From: Chromobacterium sp. IIBBL 290-4
Lineage (GTDB): Bacteria; Pseudomonadota; Gammaproteobacteria; Burkholderiales; Chromobacteriaceae
DNA length: 64,000 bases
Reading direction: 5' to 3'
Assembly (NCBI RefSeq): GCF_024207115.1
Contig: NZ_CP100128.1
Span: 3,906,001 to 3,970,000, forward strand
The first letter of the stretch is position 1; each line of letters opens with the position of its first letter. Under the pieces are notes generated by a model. The model did not search any database. It had not been told where the DNA came from and saw only the letters and a list, made by a program, of their open reading frames with translations. Shown here piece by piece: positions 32,667 through 41,989 of this stretch. Position numbers and translations under genes: made by a program.

Positions 32667-33569
32667 TTAGCTTTGTCCCGGTTGAAAAGTCTCGCAGGCC
32701 AGTCTGACCGTTTCCGCCTGAATTGTCACGGTGTCGTCAATGGGGATGGCATAGCCTCCAGCCATGGCGATGGCCAGCGCCGCATCCTTTTCCTGGCAAG
32801 CGTTGATCACCATCCGGTCGCGCTCGGCAAGCCCTTCGCGGCTGAGCGCCAGCCTTCCCAGCCTATCGCCGCGATAGGGGTCGGCGCCGGCCAGGTAAAA
32901 CACCAGATCGGGGCGGCCGGCGGCAAATATCCGGGGGAGTTGCTGGCGCAGCGTCGACAAATACTGATCGTCATCCGCATCGTCGGGCAGCTCGATGTCC
33001 AGCGAGCTGCGTTCGCGGCGGAAGGGAAAGTTGCGGGCACCATGCATGGAGAAGGTGTAAATCCGGGGATCTCCGGCGGCGATGGCGGCGGTGCCGTTGC
33101 CTTGGTGCACATCCAGATCGATGATCAGCACGCGGCGAGAGAGCGCTTCGCCCAGCATCAACAGGGCGGCGACGGCCACATCGTTGAATACGCAGAAACC
33201 GCTGCCCTTGTCCCGATAGGCGTGATGGGTGCCGCCTGCCAGATTGACGCCGCAGCCTTCCTGAAGGGCGGAGCGCGCGGCAGCGATCGTGGCGCCGACG
33301 GAGCGCAGGCTGCGCTCGGCCAACTGGGCAGACCAGGGCAGGCCGATTTCGCGCTGGGCCTGAGCGCTGAGGCTGCCGTTCAGGACGGCGTCGATATATT
33401 CGGCGTCATGGGCATGCAGCAGTTCATAGCGGCTGGCGGCGGGCGCCGTTTCCAGCAGCCGGCTGGCGAACCCTTCCACGCGGCGCGCCAGCAGCGCGTA
33501 CTTCTCCACCGGAAAACGGTGGCCATCCGGCAGCGGCAGCGGAAACTGGTCTGTCCGATAAATGCGCAT
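32667..33569 (-). CDS. Histone-deacetylase-family amidohydrolase
   Basis: A 300-aa zinc hydrolase of the class IV/bacterial HDAC-like family, which includes acetoin-utilisation and acetylpolyamine amidohydrolases. The His-His pair is in LAGGTHHAYRDKGSGFCVFND. Zinc ligands lie in DLDVHQGNGTA and in the later YLAGADPYRGD Asp. Substrates of bacterial members are acetylated polyamines or lysines; the specific one here is unknown. It starts 7 nt after the DUF1653 gene stop and precedes msrA by 28 nt, so all are one transcript. Confidence 0.92.
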   Translation of the reverse strand: MRIYRTDQFPLPLPDGHRFPVEKYALLARRVEGFASRLLETAPAASRYELLHAHDAEYIDAVLNGSLSAQAQREIGLPWSAQLAERSLRSVGATIAAARSALQEGCGVNLAGGTHHAYRDKGSGFCVFNDVAVAALLMLGEALSRRVLIIDLDVHQGNGTAAIAAGDPRIYTFSMHGARNFPFRRERSSLDIELPDDADDDQYLSTLRQQLPRIFAAGRPDLVFYLAGADPYRGDRLGRLALSREGLAERDRMVINACQEKDAALAIAMAGGYAIPIDDTVTIQAETVRLACETFQPGQS

Positions 33570-33576
33570 TCAGGAC

Positions 33577-33792
33577 TTACAGGCTTTGAACCAGGCTGAA
33601 TCGGGGAACTTGCGCGCCCTCATGTTCGACCATTTCCTCGAACATGGCGGCGGGCCGCGCCCAAAGGCCGTAGTCGCCGTACAGCGCGCGGTAGATCACC
33701 ATGGGCTCAAGGCTTTCCGAATGTTTGGCGGGGCCGATCAACTGGTAGAGCTGCTGATTGCGGAAATGGCGGTAGATTCCTGGCGCGGGCAT
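33577..33792 (-). CDS. DUF1653 domain protein
   Basis: A 71-aa single-domain protein: YRHFRNQQLYQLIGPAKHSESLE followed by MVIYRALYGDYGLWARP and VPRFSL. This is the whole DUF1653 signature (small beta-rich protein of unknown function). ATG 33792 gives the family start; the longer frame has no ribosome-binding site. Close spacing to the HDAC gene suggests co-expression. Confidence 0.9.
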   Translation of the reverse strand: MPAPGIYRHFRNQQLYQLIGPAKHSESLEPMVIYRALYGDYGLWARPAAMFEEMVEHEGAQVPRFSLVQSL

Positions 33793-33851
33793 GCGGACGC
33801 TCCGATCAAGGGTTGGAGGGAGGCCGAGAATGCACCAGCCCGCCGATAGCG

Positions 33852-34307
33852 TCAACTTGGCAGGCTGTGCCAGTAATAGACGCGGAAGTCCTTGTCCAGC
33901 TTGAAGCCGAGCTTTTCGTAGAGCCGCTGAGCCTGCTTGTTGTCATGCGCGGTTTGCAGCATGATCTCGCCGCCGCCCAGATCTAGCGCGTATTGCTGGC
34001 AGCGCTTGATCAACTGGGCGCCGAACCCTTGCCCGCGAGCGTCGGCGGCGACGAATAGGTCATGCAATACCCAGCACGGCCTGAGCGACAAGGAGGAAAA
34101 TCCAGTGTACATCAGGGCGAAACCCTTGGGTTGGCCATCCTGGGAGGCGAGAAAGGCCACGGCCTGGCGGCGGCGAAGTCTTTCGCCCAGATAGTCTAGG
34201 CAGGCTTCCGGCGGCTGCTGCACCTTGTAGAAGGCCAGGTAGGCGGTGAATAGCGGCAGCCAGCTGCCAACCGACTCTGGCGTGGCGATGGTCAGAGTGG
34301 TGGTCAT
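33852..34307 (-). CDS. GNAT-family N-acetyltransferase
   Basis: A 151-aa acetyltransferase. The acetyl-CoA-binding motif A is LHDLFVAADARGQGFGAQLIKRCQQYA (R-G-Q-G-F-G). The C-terminal NKQAQRLYEKLGFK is typical of the fold. Substrate is unknown. ATG 34307 has GGAG 7 nt upstream and is preferred to the TTG two codons earlier. First gene of the run ending in msrA, divergent from dusC across 65 nt. Confidence 0.9.
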   Translation of the reverse strand: MTTTLTIATPESVGSWLPLFTAYLAFYKVQQPPEACLDYLGERLRRRQAVAFLASQDGQPKGFALMYTGFSSLSLRPCWVLHDLFVAADARGQGFGAQLIKRCQQYALDLGGGEIMLQTAHDNKQAQRLYEKLGFKLDKDFRVYYWHSLPS

Positions 34308-34372
34308 CGACAATCTCCATCATGTTTTTTCGGCTTGCGTTACAATAACGCCCTTTTTCAGCAGGTTAGATA

Positions 34373-35320
34373 ATGAAGCTGGTGCTCGCTCCCATGGAGG
34401 GACTGGTTGACGATGTGATGCGCGATGTCCTGACCCGGATCGGCGGCATCGATCTGTGCGTGACGGAATTTGTCCGCGTCACTTCCGTCTTGCTCCCGAC
34501 ACGCATGTTCATGCGGCTGGCGCCTGAGCTGGCTACGCAGTCGCGTACCCGCGCGGGAGTGCCGGTGCGGGTGCAATTGCTGGGCTCGGACGCGGTCTGC
34601 CTGGCTGAAAACGGCGCTAAGGCGGCCAGTTTGGGCGCGCTGGGCGTTGATCTTAATTTCGGCTGTCCCGCGCCGACTGTCAATCGCCACCGCGGCGGCG
34701 CCGTGTTGTTGAATGAGCCCGAGCTGCTGCACGAGATCGTATCCGCCATGCGCCGCGCCGTTCCCGCCGGCACGCCGGTAACGGCCAAGATGCGCTTGGG
34801 CTTCGAGGACAAGAGCCGGGCGCTGGAGTGCGCCCAGGCCATCGCCAGCGCGGGCGCGGACGAGTTGACCGTGCATGGCCGCACCAAGGTGGAAGGCTAC
34901 AAACCGCCGGCGCATTGGGACTGGATCGCGAAAATCCGCGAGAGCGTGAATATTCCCGTGACCGCCAATGGCGAAGTATGGACGTTGGACGATTACCGCG
35001 CGATTCGCGAAGAGAGCGGTTGCGAAACGGTGATGATAGGGCGCGGTTTGGTGGCCTGTCCGGATTTGGCTTTGAGAATAGCAAACGGGCTCGGCGAGGC
35101 GCCTATGGCATGGAATGCCATGCTGCCTTGGGTCTTGGACTTTTTCCAGCAGTGCTGGGAGAAGTCTGGGGAGAACCGTTACCCGGTCGCTCGGCTGAAG
35201 CAGTGGCTGGGCTTGTTGAAGCGGACATGGCCGGAGGCGGCCGAGCTGTTCGAGCTGATTCGGCGAGAGCAGGAGTCTGAAGCGGTAAGCCGTATTCTAT
35301 CGTCTCAATTGGGTAAGTAA
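34373..35320 (+). CDS. dusC: tRNA-dihydrouridine(16) synthase DusC-like
   Basis: A 315-aa FMN enzyme that reduces uridine in the tRNA D-loop. Family motifs: [14 protein letters not shown] at the N-terminus, [21 protein letters not shown] with the catalytic Cys, [18 protein letters not shown] and PVTANGEVW. The MEG (rather than MAG) start and overall pattern favour DusC over DusA/DusB, so U16 is the likely target. Monocistronic, ending in a strong terminator. Confidence 0.93.
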   Translation: MKLVLAPMEGLVDDVMRDVLTRIGGIDLCVTEFVRVTSVLLPTRMFMRLAPELATQSRTRAGVPVRVQLLGSDAVCLAENGAKAASLGALGVDLNFGCPAPTVNRHRGGAVLLNEPELLHEIVSAMRRAVPAGTPVTAKMRLGFEDKSRALECAQAIASAGADELTVHGRTKVEGYKPPAHWDWIAKIRESVNIPVTANGEVWTLDDYRAIREESGCETVMIGRGLVACPDLALRIANGLGEAPMAWNAMLPWVLDFFQQCWEKSGENRYPVARLKQWLGLLKRTWPEAAELFELIRREQESEAVSRILSSQLGK

Positions 35321-35446
35321 ATATACTCATATCGAAATCGGCAAGCAGTTGTTAAGATCGAAAAGTACCTTGTTTCGGTATAAACAAGGTTCTGTAATTT
35401 CTGACGGCCGCCTGGCCGCAGATCTTACACTTCCCCGATACCTTGC

Positions 35447-35475
35447 AACCCTCCCTCACGGGAGGGCTTTTTTTT
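35447..35475 (+). terminator. Terminator of dusC
   Basis: A 7-bp stem CCCTCCC / GGGAGGG with TCAC loop and eight T residues, ~130 nt after the dusC stop. Confidence 0.93.
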
Positions 35476-35524
35476 ATCCGCCGCTATGGGCTATCAATAA
35501 AAGAAAAATCCGGGCGGATAATGT

Positions 35525-37060
35525 ATGGATGACTCTCCTGTTGCCATTGGTTGGCTGGAACGCCTGATACCTTCTGTATGGCATGGTTCCTTGACCTTGT
35601 TTGTCGCTGTTACGGCTGTTTTCGCCATTCTCTTGTATTTTCTCCGTCCAGATAGCCGCAAGCGAGTGCTGCGCACGTCGATATTGACGCTTGCGATGCT
35701 GCTGGTGGTGAATATCAGCAATGCCACCGTTACGGGGCAATACCTTCGCCAGACCGCGGTCGTGATAATGGGTTTGTCATTGATCCGTCTGTGGGCCATG
35801 CTTTTATTCCGTTTATTCATGCCTGTGCTGCGTCTGCATCCGCCCAGGATTCTGGAAGATATCCTGGTGGCGCTGGGCTATGTCGCCTGGGGTTTGGTCT
35901 TGCTCAGATTGGCGGGACTGGATGTGAGCCATATCGTCACCACGTCGGCGGTGATCACGGCGGTGCTGGCGTTCTCGATGCAGGATACGCTGGGCAATAT
36001 CCTGGCCGGCCTGTCCTTGCAGTTCGACAACTCCGTCGAGTTGGGCGATTGGATCAAGGTTGGGGATCTGGTGGGGCGGGTGGTGGAGATCAATTGGCGC
36101 GCCACCACGCTGGAAACGCGCAATTGGGAGACCATGGTCATTCCCAATAGCGTGCTGATGAAAAACTACTTCGCGATTCTGGGCAAGCGTCATGGCCAGC
36201 CGCTGCAATGGCGGCGCTGGGTGTGGTTCAACATCCATTGGGATACCTTGCCCACTCAGATCATAGGCGTGGTGGAGCGCTCTTTGCGCGAGGCGCAGTT
36301 GCCCGGCGTGGCCGCGATGCCTGAGCCGAACTGCATCCTGATGGGGCATGAAAACGGCTATAGCCGCTATGCGGTGCGGTATTGGCTGACGGACTTGTCG
36401 GCGGACGACTATACCGATTCCGTGGTCCGTACCCATATCGACGCGGCGCTGCGGCGGCACAATCTGAAAATGGCTTCGCCGTACTACAACGTGCTGACCA
36501 TCAAGGAAAATGAAAAGTATATGGAAGCGCGGATGAAGAAGCACCTGGAGGAGCGGGTGCAGGCCTTGCGCAAGGTGGAGCTGCTGACCAGCCTGAACGA
36601 TGAAGAGATGGTGGTGCTGGCGGATCAGTTGAAGTTCACGCCCTTTGTGACCGGCGACATCATCATGCATCAGGGTTCGGTGGCGCATTGGCTGTATATC
36701 ATGCTGTCAGGCGAGGTGGAGGTGTGGGTGACACTGCCGGACGGCAATCGCAAGCTGGTGGATGTGTTGAAGCCTGGCAGCTTTTTTGGCGAAATGGGCT
36801 TGATGACCGGCGAATCGCGCTCTGGCACTGTCATTGCCCGATCCAATGTGGAGTGCTTGCGTTTGGATAAGGACGCCTTCCAGGCGATTCTTGTCTCGCG
36901 CAAGGAATTGGCGGAGACAATCTCGTCGATATTGGCTGAGCGGCTGGAAGAGCGCCGCAGCCGTTTGCCGGAGGCCATGGGTGAGGACGAGGGCGGTTTG
37001 CCGCGGCGGGCTGAGCTGGTGGATCGCATCCGCAACTTCTTTGGCCTCAACAAGCACTGA
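35525..37060 (+). CDS. MscS-type mechanosensitive channel with cyclic-nucleotide-binding domain
   Basis: A 511-aa fusion. Four or five TM helices (~20-160) are followed by the pore-lining TM3 and MscS beta domain (AVLAFSMQDTLGNILAGLSLQFD, VGDLVGRVVEINWRATTLETRNWETMVIPNS). A cAMP-receptor-like domain (~350-470) carries the phosphate cassette GSFFGEMGLMTGESRSGTV. This is the bacterial cyclic-nucleotide-gated channel (bCNG) layout, in which ligand gating replaces or modifies tension gating. Length and domain order are standard. It acts in the inner membrane. Which nucleotide binds is not readable by eye. Confidence 0.93.
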   Translation: MDDSPVAIGWLERLIPSVWHGSLTLFVAVTAVFAILLYFLRPDSRKRVLRTSILTLAMLLVVNISNATVTGQYLRQTAVVIMGLSLIRLWAMLLFRLFMPVLRLHPPRILEDILVALGYVAWGLVLLRLAGLDVSHIVTTSAVITAVLAFSMQDTLGNILAGLSLQFDNSVELGDWIKVGDLVGRVVEINWRATTLETRNWETMVIPNSVLMKNYFAILGKRHGQPLQWRRWVWFNIHWDTLPTQIIGVVERSLREAQLPGVAAMPEPNCILMGHENGYSRYAVRYWLTDLSADDYTDSVVRTHIDAALRRHNLKMASPYYNVLTIKENEKYMEARMKKHLEERVQALRKVELLTSLNDEEMVVLADQLKFTPFVTGDIIMHQGSVAHWLYIMLSGEVEVWVTLPDGNRKLVDVLKPGSFFGEMGLMTGESRSGTVIARSNVECLRLDKDAFQAILVSRKELAETISSILAERLEERRSRLPEAMGEDEGGLPRRAELVDRIRNFFGLNKH

Positions 37061-37287
37061 GCCAAGCCGCGCTCGATGCCGAGCTTGATCGCCGTCGGAA
37101 AACCGCTGGCAAAGCTCCTGATGCTGCATTGCCCCGCACTAGCGATGCAGTCTGGACTGCCTGCGTCGACGCTCCTTGCCTCAGACGCTTCGCCGCGTTT
37201 TGTTTGCGGCTCTTTGGCGGACAGTTCGCGGCGTGGTTTCATCCGGAGAGGCGCGGTGATGGCGCTGCTCAGCCGCCATCCCGCCGC

Positions 37288-37434
37288 TTATACGAATTGG
37301 ACAGGAACGAAGAAGGTGCGGCCGGGGCGGCTGACCAAGACTTGCGGCTGTCCTTCTATCATGGCGCAGTAGGGCCGCGGCAGGCGCTTCCAGTCGTTGA
37401 ACTTCATCTTGATGCTGTCGCTTGGCTTGCCCAT
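37288..37434 (-). CDS. Small hypothetical protein (48 aa) downstream of the UmuD-like gene
   Basis: ATG 37434 with GGGAG 6 nt upstream opens a 48-codon frame (MGKPSDSIKMKFNDWKRLPRP, then a Cys and a VSRPGRTFFVPVQFV end). The stretch is basic with aromatic residues and no membrane segment. It begins 17 nt after the stop of the UmuD-like gene, so the two should be co-expressed. Not recognised. The strong ribosome-binding site and tight linkage argue for a real gene. Confidence 0.55.
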   Translation of the reverse strand: MGKPSDSIKMKFNDWKRLPRPYCAMIEGQPQVLVSRPGRTFFVPVQFV

Positions 37435-37451
37435 GCTAGTCTCCCGTATGC

Positions 37452-38048
37452 TTAGTCCACTTTGTGGATGACATTGGTCACCACGCCCCAGATATGGAAC
37501 GACGCGTCTTCCGGCACTTCTATAGGCGAGTAGTCGGGGTTTTCCGGCAGCAGGCGCACGCTGTCCGCGTTCTTTTCCAGACGTTTCACCGTCAGTTCGC
37601 CGTTCAGCGCGGCTACCACCACTCTGCCGCTTTTAGGCTCTTTGCCGCGCTCCACCAGTAACAGGTCGCCATCATGTATGCCTGCGCCCAGCATGGAGTC
37701 GCCCTTGACCCGCACCATGAAGGTGTCGCCGGGGCGGCTCACCAGGTGAGCGTTCAGGTCGATGTCCGCTTCTTTCAGGTCATCGGCGGGAACCGGCGAG
37801 CCGGCCGGCACGCTGCTGGCGAACAGCGGCAGCGATACCTCGCTCAATTGATGCGACAAGGTGCGGAAGTCGCTTGCCTGCTCGCTGTTGGCGGTGCGCC
37901 AGCTGCGATAGTCGTCCAGCCATTGCTGGAGTATGGGCTTGAGTGGTTCCGGCACGCGCAGGGCAACGGTTTTGTCGCCGCCGAAGGCGGATTTGCGTCC
38001 GGCGCTGGCGCGCTTGCCGCCGTGCTGCTTGGCTTCGTCTGTTTTCAT
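37452..38048 (-). CDS. UmuD/LexA-like S24 autoprotease with N-terminal extension
   Basis: A 198-aa protein whose C-terminal ~120 residues are a UmuD-type S24 protease. The cleavage-site region is SVPAGSPVPADD (Ala82-Gly83), the nucleophile is Ser118 in KGDSMLGAG and the Lys is K155 in ELTVKRL. The ~70-residue N-terminus (GKRASAGRKSAFGGDKTVALRVPE) is longer than in UmuD and basic, perhaps DNA-binding. No umuC follows, so it is an orphan: either a LexA-like repressor or a polymerase-V accessory acting in trans. It lies 49 nt after the ABC-F gene. No obvious LexA box is upstream. Confidence 0.85.
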   Translation of the reverse strand: MKTDEAKQHGGKRASAGRKSAFGGDKTVALRVPEPLKPILQQWLDDYRSWRTANSEQASDFRTLSHQLSEVSLPLFASSVPAGSPVPADDLKEADIDLNAHLVSRPGDTFMVRVKGDSMLGAGIHDGDLLLVERGKEPKSGRVVVAALNGELTVKRLEKNADSVRLLPENPDYSPIEVPEDASFHIWGVVTNVIHKVD

Positions 38049-38097
38049 GATTTGATTTTGTACGGTTTCATGTTGAAATGCAAGAAAAGCCGTGCCC

Positions 38098-39723
38098 TCA
38101 ATTTGCCTCTATCGGGAAATCCTCGCTGAGACTGGCTTTCGTCTTGTTGGATTCCAGCCACAACCAGCGATCCGGATGAAGGGCGCGCAAGAAGGCGGCA
38201 TCGTGGGAGACGGCCAGCAGGGCGCCCTGATATTGCTTGAGCATGGCGATCAGCGCCTGCTTGGCGGCCTGGTCCAGATGATTGTCCGGCTCGTCCAGCA
38301 GCAATAATTGCGGCGTCGCCTCGGCGTAGAGCGCCGCGGCCAGCGCCACGCGCATTTTTTCGCCGCCGCTCAGCTCTGCGCATGGGCCTTCGGTTTGCGC
38401 GCGGCTGAGTCCCAGCTGCGCCAGCCGGGTTCTGATTTCCGACTCGCCCAGTTTGGCGTGGCTTTGCTGGAGCTTCTGGATGGGAGAGAGCGCGAGGCCG
38501 GCGTGGATGGCGTGCTGGTCCACGCAACCGAGCGCCGCCTGCAGGCGCAACTCCCCGGACAGGGCCGGCAGATGGCCGGCCAGGGTGCGCAGCAGCGTGG
38601 ATTTGCCGCTGCCGTTGCCGCCTATGATGGCGATCCTTTCCGGCCCCCGCATTTGCAGCGTGATGGCGGCGCGCGTGCCGTGGCGCAGCCGCAGCTCGAT
38701 CAGCTCAAGCGCGATTTTGCCGTCTGGAAGCTCGCAGCCAGGCATGCGCAGCATCGGCGCTGGTCTGGCTTGCAGGTCGGTCTGCGCGTCCAGCAGCTTT
38801 TGCTTTTGTTCGGCTTGGGTCCTTTGTTGCCGCTCCAGCAGTTTGCCCAATTGCTTTTGGCTGCGGTCTTTTTTCGCATCGGTAATGAGCTTGCTTTGAT
38901 TGCCGTCGCGCGCTTCGCGGGCGCCATGGCTGGCCCGCTTGCGCTGTTTCTCCAGTTGCGATTGCTGCTCAAGGCGCAGCTGGCGGTTGGCGCGGCGTTC
39001 GGTTTCAAGGCGAGCTTGCGCCAGGCTTTGCTGCTGGACTCGCGTCTCCAGGTAGCGCGTGTAACCCGGCCCGTAGTTGCGCAGGCCCAGGCTGGACAGT
39101 TCGACGATTTCATCCGTGGCGTCGAGGATGGCCGGCTCATGGCTGATCAAGATCAGTCCGCCTGGCCAGTCGCGGATGCGCTTGGCCAGATCGCGCCGTT
39201 GCAGAATGTCCAGGTGATTGCTGGGTTCGTCGAGAATCAGCCAGTCGGCGCCGGATTGCCAGGCGCAGGCGAGGGCGACGCGTTGGCGCTCTCCGCCGCT
39301 TAGGGCGTGGCTGGGCGTGTCGGCGCGGGCGCTGGGCAGTCCGATTTCAGCCAAGAGTTGGAGCAAGCGTTGTTCGCAGTCCCAGCGGTCTTGAGCCTGG
39401 AGGTAATCCCCTTCGTCCAGCGAGCCTTGCGCTATGCGGCGCAAGGCCGCCAGTATGGCATCCACCCCGGCCAGATGGGCGATGGTCGGGTATCGGCGGC
39501 TCTCCATTTCCTGGGGCAGGCGCCAGATGCGGTTTTTGCCCAATAGTTGGCCGCCCGTCGGCGGCAGGCTCCGGGCCAGCAGGCGGCCCAGCAAGGATTT
39601 TCCGCAGCCGTTTTCGCCGACAAGGCCGATGCGGCGCGGTTGGAAAACATGATTGAGAGCGGGAAACGGCTGGCGGCCGTCCGGCAATAGGTAGGACAGG
39701 TTTTGCAGCTGCAATGCGGGCAT
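38098..39723 (-). CDS. ABC-F family ATPase
   Basis: A 541-aa soluble protein with two ABC cassettes and no membrane domain. Walker A motifs are GENGCGKS and GGNGSGKS. Signatures are LSGGERQRVALA and LSGGEKMRVALA, with Walker B LILDEPSNHLD and LLLDEPDNHLD. A long basic helical linker (~230-310, rich in Arg/Gln/Lys) separates them. ABC-F proteins act on ribosomes (translation factors or antibiotic protection). ATG 39723 is preferred because GGAG lies 7 nt upstream. Subfamily not assigned. Confidence 0.92.
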   Translation of the reverse strand: MPALQLQNLSYLLPDGRQPFPALNHVFQPRRIGLVGENGCGKSLLGRLLARSLPPTGGQLLGKNRIWRLPQEMESRRYPTIAHLAGVDAILAALRRIAQGSLDEGDYLQAQDRWDCEQRLLQLLAEIGLPSARADTPSHALSGGERQRVALACAWQSGADWLILDEPSNHLDILQRRDLAKRIRDWPGGLILISHEPAILDATDEIVELSSLGLRNYGPGYTRYLETRVQQQSLAQARLETERRANRQLRLEQQSQLEKQRKRASHGAREARDGNQSKLITDAKKDRSQKQLGKLLERQQRTQAEQKQKLLDAQTDLQARPAPMLRMPGCELPDGKIALELIELRLRHGTRAAITLQMRGPERIAIIGGNGSGKSTLLRTLAGHLPALSGELRLQAALGCVDQHAIHAGLALSPIQKLQQSHAKLGESEIRTRLAQLGLSRAQTEGPCAELSGGEKMRVALAAALYAEATPQLLLLDEPDNHLDQAAKQALIAMLKQYQGALLAVSHDAAFLRALHPDRWLWLESNKTKASLSEDFPIEAN

Positions 39724-39871
39724 AGGATGCTCCATGAAAGCATGGCTTGGACCCCGAAAGGGGACAGATCAAGGCCGTGCTTGGCACGGCGGCATCAATG
39801 GCGCATGTCGGCTGCTCCTGGGAGAGTGAGCAGCCATTCTAGCGAGAGCGGCGGCCTTTGGGTAGGGGCGC

Positions 39872-40456
39872 TCAGCGGGCGAAGCGCCGGCGCAGCCAGT
39901 AGTCCGCGCTGACATAGCGTCCGCCGCCGTAGAAGAACAACACCAGCAGCATGACGAAGTAAGTGGCGGCGAATTCCATGCCGTTGTTCAGGATCACCGG
40001 ATCGCCCAGTTCGGTGATGTAGTTGTAGCGGCCGGGGAAGTTCTCGGCCAGCCATGACAGGAAGCCCGCCAGCCGCTGGCTGGATTCCATGTCCTTGCCG
40101 GCGATGGCCAGCCAGCCGCGAGGCAGGTGCACCATGGCGCTGGCCGCGCTCATCAAAACCATCATCGGAATCGCCATGACCCGGGTGAACAGACCCAGCG
40201 CGATGCAGATCAGTCCGGCCACCTCGGTGGCGGCGGCCAGGAAGGCGAACAGCATGGGGAAGGGCAGGCCGAGGCCGCCTTCGCTGGCTGGCGCGCCGAA
40301 CCAGGCGGCGGCAGCGTCGAAGCCGAGCACTTTGGAGTGCGCGCCGACATAGATCACCGGCAGAAGGTAAAGCCGGATGCCCAGCAGGGCGAGGAAGTCG
40401 TAAGGTCGGCAAGCGGCGACCGCGCGGTCGAATGCGTGCATTATCTTGGCAATCAT
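39872..40456 (-). CDS. DoxX-family membrane protein of the bufferin-type operon
   Basis: A 194-aa inner-membrane protein with about four TM helices: LALLGIRLYLLPVIYVGAHSK, FPMLFAFLAAATEVAGLICIALG, VMAIPMMVLMSAASAMVH and ATYFVMLLVLFFYGGG. It matches the DoxX/BufD-HvfD type often found last in DUF692-containing RiPP operons. It begins 28 nt after the DUF2063 gene stop. Its exact role in those operons is not established; it may act in export or redox coupling. Confidence 0.87.
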   Translation of the reverse strand: MIAKIMHAFDRAVAACRPYDFLALLGIRLYLLPVIYVGAHSKVLGFDAAAAWFGAPASEGGLGLPFPMLFAFLAAATEVAGLICIALGLFTRVMAIPMMVLMSAASAMVHLPRGWLAIAGKDMESSQRLAGFLSWLAENFPGRYNYITELGDPVILNNGMEFAATYFVMLLVLFFYGGGRYVSADYWLRRRFAR

Positions 40457-40484
40457 TTCAGTTACTCCTGGCTTGGCGGCCGCG

Positions 40485-41135
40485 TCAGGCGCGACCGCTG
40501 CTTGTGTTGATCAGGCCCGCGGCGTAGGCGTCGCTCAGCCAGCCGCGGATAGTGGCCGCGTCCAGCGCGGATTGGGCGATCAGTTCGTTTGGCATGGCGC
40601 CCTGGCTGATCTTGCCCAGCATCCAGCGATCGAGTTGCGACAGCGGCTTTTGCGCTACTTGATGCCGAGCGTCGCGGTAAATGGCGAAGGCGCCGTCCAG
40701 TCCGATCCCGCTCAGCTGAAGCTCGATGCAGATCAGCGTGGGATTGAGCGCGAGCGCAGCGCTGCCCGGCAGGGGCGAATCTGACGGCGGACGGACATCG
40801 GCGTCGTCGATCTCCGCGCGCAGCAGCACCCACTCGTATTCCAGGCATTGCCGCAGCGGCAAGGGCAGCCGCGTTTGCATGAAACACAGAAACTCGGTGG
40901 CGATGTGGTGGAAGGCCGGCGACTGCGCCCCATGCTCGGCCAGAAAGGCGTCCACCATGTCCGCGAGCTGGTCTTCGCCTGTCTGCTCGCAGAACAAGGG
41001 GAAGACTTGCGTCAGCGCCTCCTCGATATTGCCGCATACAAACTCCCGGTACAGTTCGACGGAGGGAGAAGGCGGCTTCGCGGCGCGCGTCCTCAGCTGG
41101 CGGCTGAAGCATTCGATGCGGGTTTGCCTATCCAT
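40485..41135 (-). CDS. DUF2063 protein, MNIO partner (BufC/HvfC-like)
   Basis: A 216-aa soluble protein of the DUF2063 family: N-terminal LYREFVCGNIEEALTQVFPLFCEQTG, then a beta-rich C-terminus ending in a winged-helix-like segment (IAQSALDAATIRGWLSDAY). In bufferin and HvfA systems this protein binds the DUF692 enzyme and the leader of the precursor. ATG 41135 with AAGGAAAAGCC upstream is the start; longer frames would overlap the MNIO gene. It starts 14 nt after the bufB-like gene. Confidence 0.88.
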   Translation of the reverse strand: MDRQTRIECFSRQLRTRAAKPPSPSVELYREFVCGNIEEALTQVFPLFCEQTGEDQLADMVDAFLAEHGAQSPAFHHIATEFLCFMQTRLPLPLRQCLEYEWVLLRAEIDDADVRPPSDSPLPGSAALALNPTLICIELQLSGIGLDGAFAIYRDARHQVAQKPLSQLDRWMLGKISQGAMPNELIAQSALDAATIRGWLSDAYAAGLINTSSGRA

Positions 41136-41149
41136 GGCTTTTCCTTTGG

Positions 41150-41989
41150 CTAGCCAGCCCATGCCTGGGCGGGATGAAGGCGCCGGCCCAGCGCCACGGC
41201 TTCGCCGCATAAGTCCTGCCATGGCGGCAAGCGGTTGTCGCGCTCCAGCACTAGGGGACGAGGGCCGTGAACGGCGACGGCGTGCCGAGCCAATGCCTCC
41301 ACCTTCGCGCAAACTGGCTCGCCATGGGTGTCGATCAGCATGCCGTCCTCGCGTCGCCAGTGGCCGGCGATGTGGAAGTAGCGGATGGCGGCGCTCGGCA
41401 GGGCGGCGATGAAGCGCTCGGCCTGGTAGCCGTGATTGCCGGCGTTGACGCGGACATTGTTGATGTCCAGCAGCAGCTGGCAGCCGCTTCGCTCCGCGAC
41501 TGCGCGGATGAAATCCGCCTCGTCCATCTGGCCGGGATGCTGGTGGTAGTAACTGATGTTTTCCAGAATCAGCGGCCGCGCCAGCATGTCTTGCGCTTGG
41601 CGGATTTTGGCGGCGATGCGTTTCGCTTCCGCCTCGCTGCGCGGAAGCGGCAGCAGTTCGTAAAGATAGCCTTGGCTGTCGCGGGAGTAGCTGAGGTGGT
41701 CGCTGTAGAGGTCGATGCCGTAGCGGTCGAGAAAGCGCCGGGCCTGCGCGACATGCTCCCGATCCAGCGGCAATTCATCGCCTATCGACAAGCTGAGGCC
41801 GTGGGCGATCAGCGGATATTTTTCGGCGATGCGCTCCAGTTGTTCGCGTTTGCGGCCGCCGACGCCCAGCCAGTTCTCCAGCGTGATTTCCAGGAAGTCT
41901 ATGCCGGGCTGCGGATCGTTGTCGGCCAGCCACTGCGCATGTTCGGCGCGCAGGCCGACGCCGACGGCCAAGGGAGCTATTGTCCGCAT
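41150..41989 (-). CDS. DUF692 multinuclear non-heme iron enzyme (MNIO), BufB/HvfB-like
   Basis: A 279-aa TIM-barrel iron oxygenase that in known systems rewrites Cys residues of a peptide precursor. Diagnostic blocks: GVGLRAEH, FLEITLENWLG, AHGLSLSIG, SDHLSYS, LENISYY, LLDINNVRVNAGNHG, YFHIAGH, DTHGEPV and LERDNRLPP, supplying the His/Asp/Glu iron ligands. ATG 41989 has GGAGGGGGT upstream and overlaps the precursor gene by 13 nt, so enzyme and substrate are translationally coupled. Expected product: thiooxazole/oxazolone-type modified Cys that binds copper (family knowledge). Confidence 0.93.
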   Translation of the reverse strand: MRTIAPLAVGVGLRAEHAQWLADNDPQPGIDFLEITLENWLGVGGRKREQLERIAEKYPLIAHGLSLSIGDELPLDREHVAQARRFLDRYGIDLYSDHLSYSRDSQGYLYELLPLPRSEAEAKRIAAKIRQAQDMLARPLILENISYYHQHPGQMDEADFIRAVAERSGCQLLLDINNVRVNAGNHGYQAERFIAALPSAAIRYFHIAGHWRREDGMLIDTHGEPVCAKVEALARHAVAVHGPRPLVLERDNRLPPWQDLCGEAVALGRRLHPAQAWAG

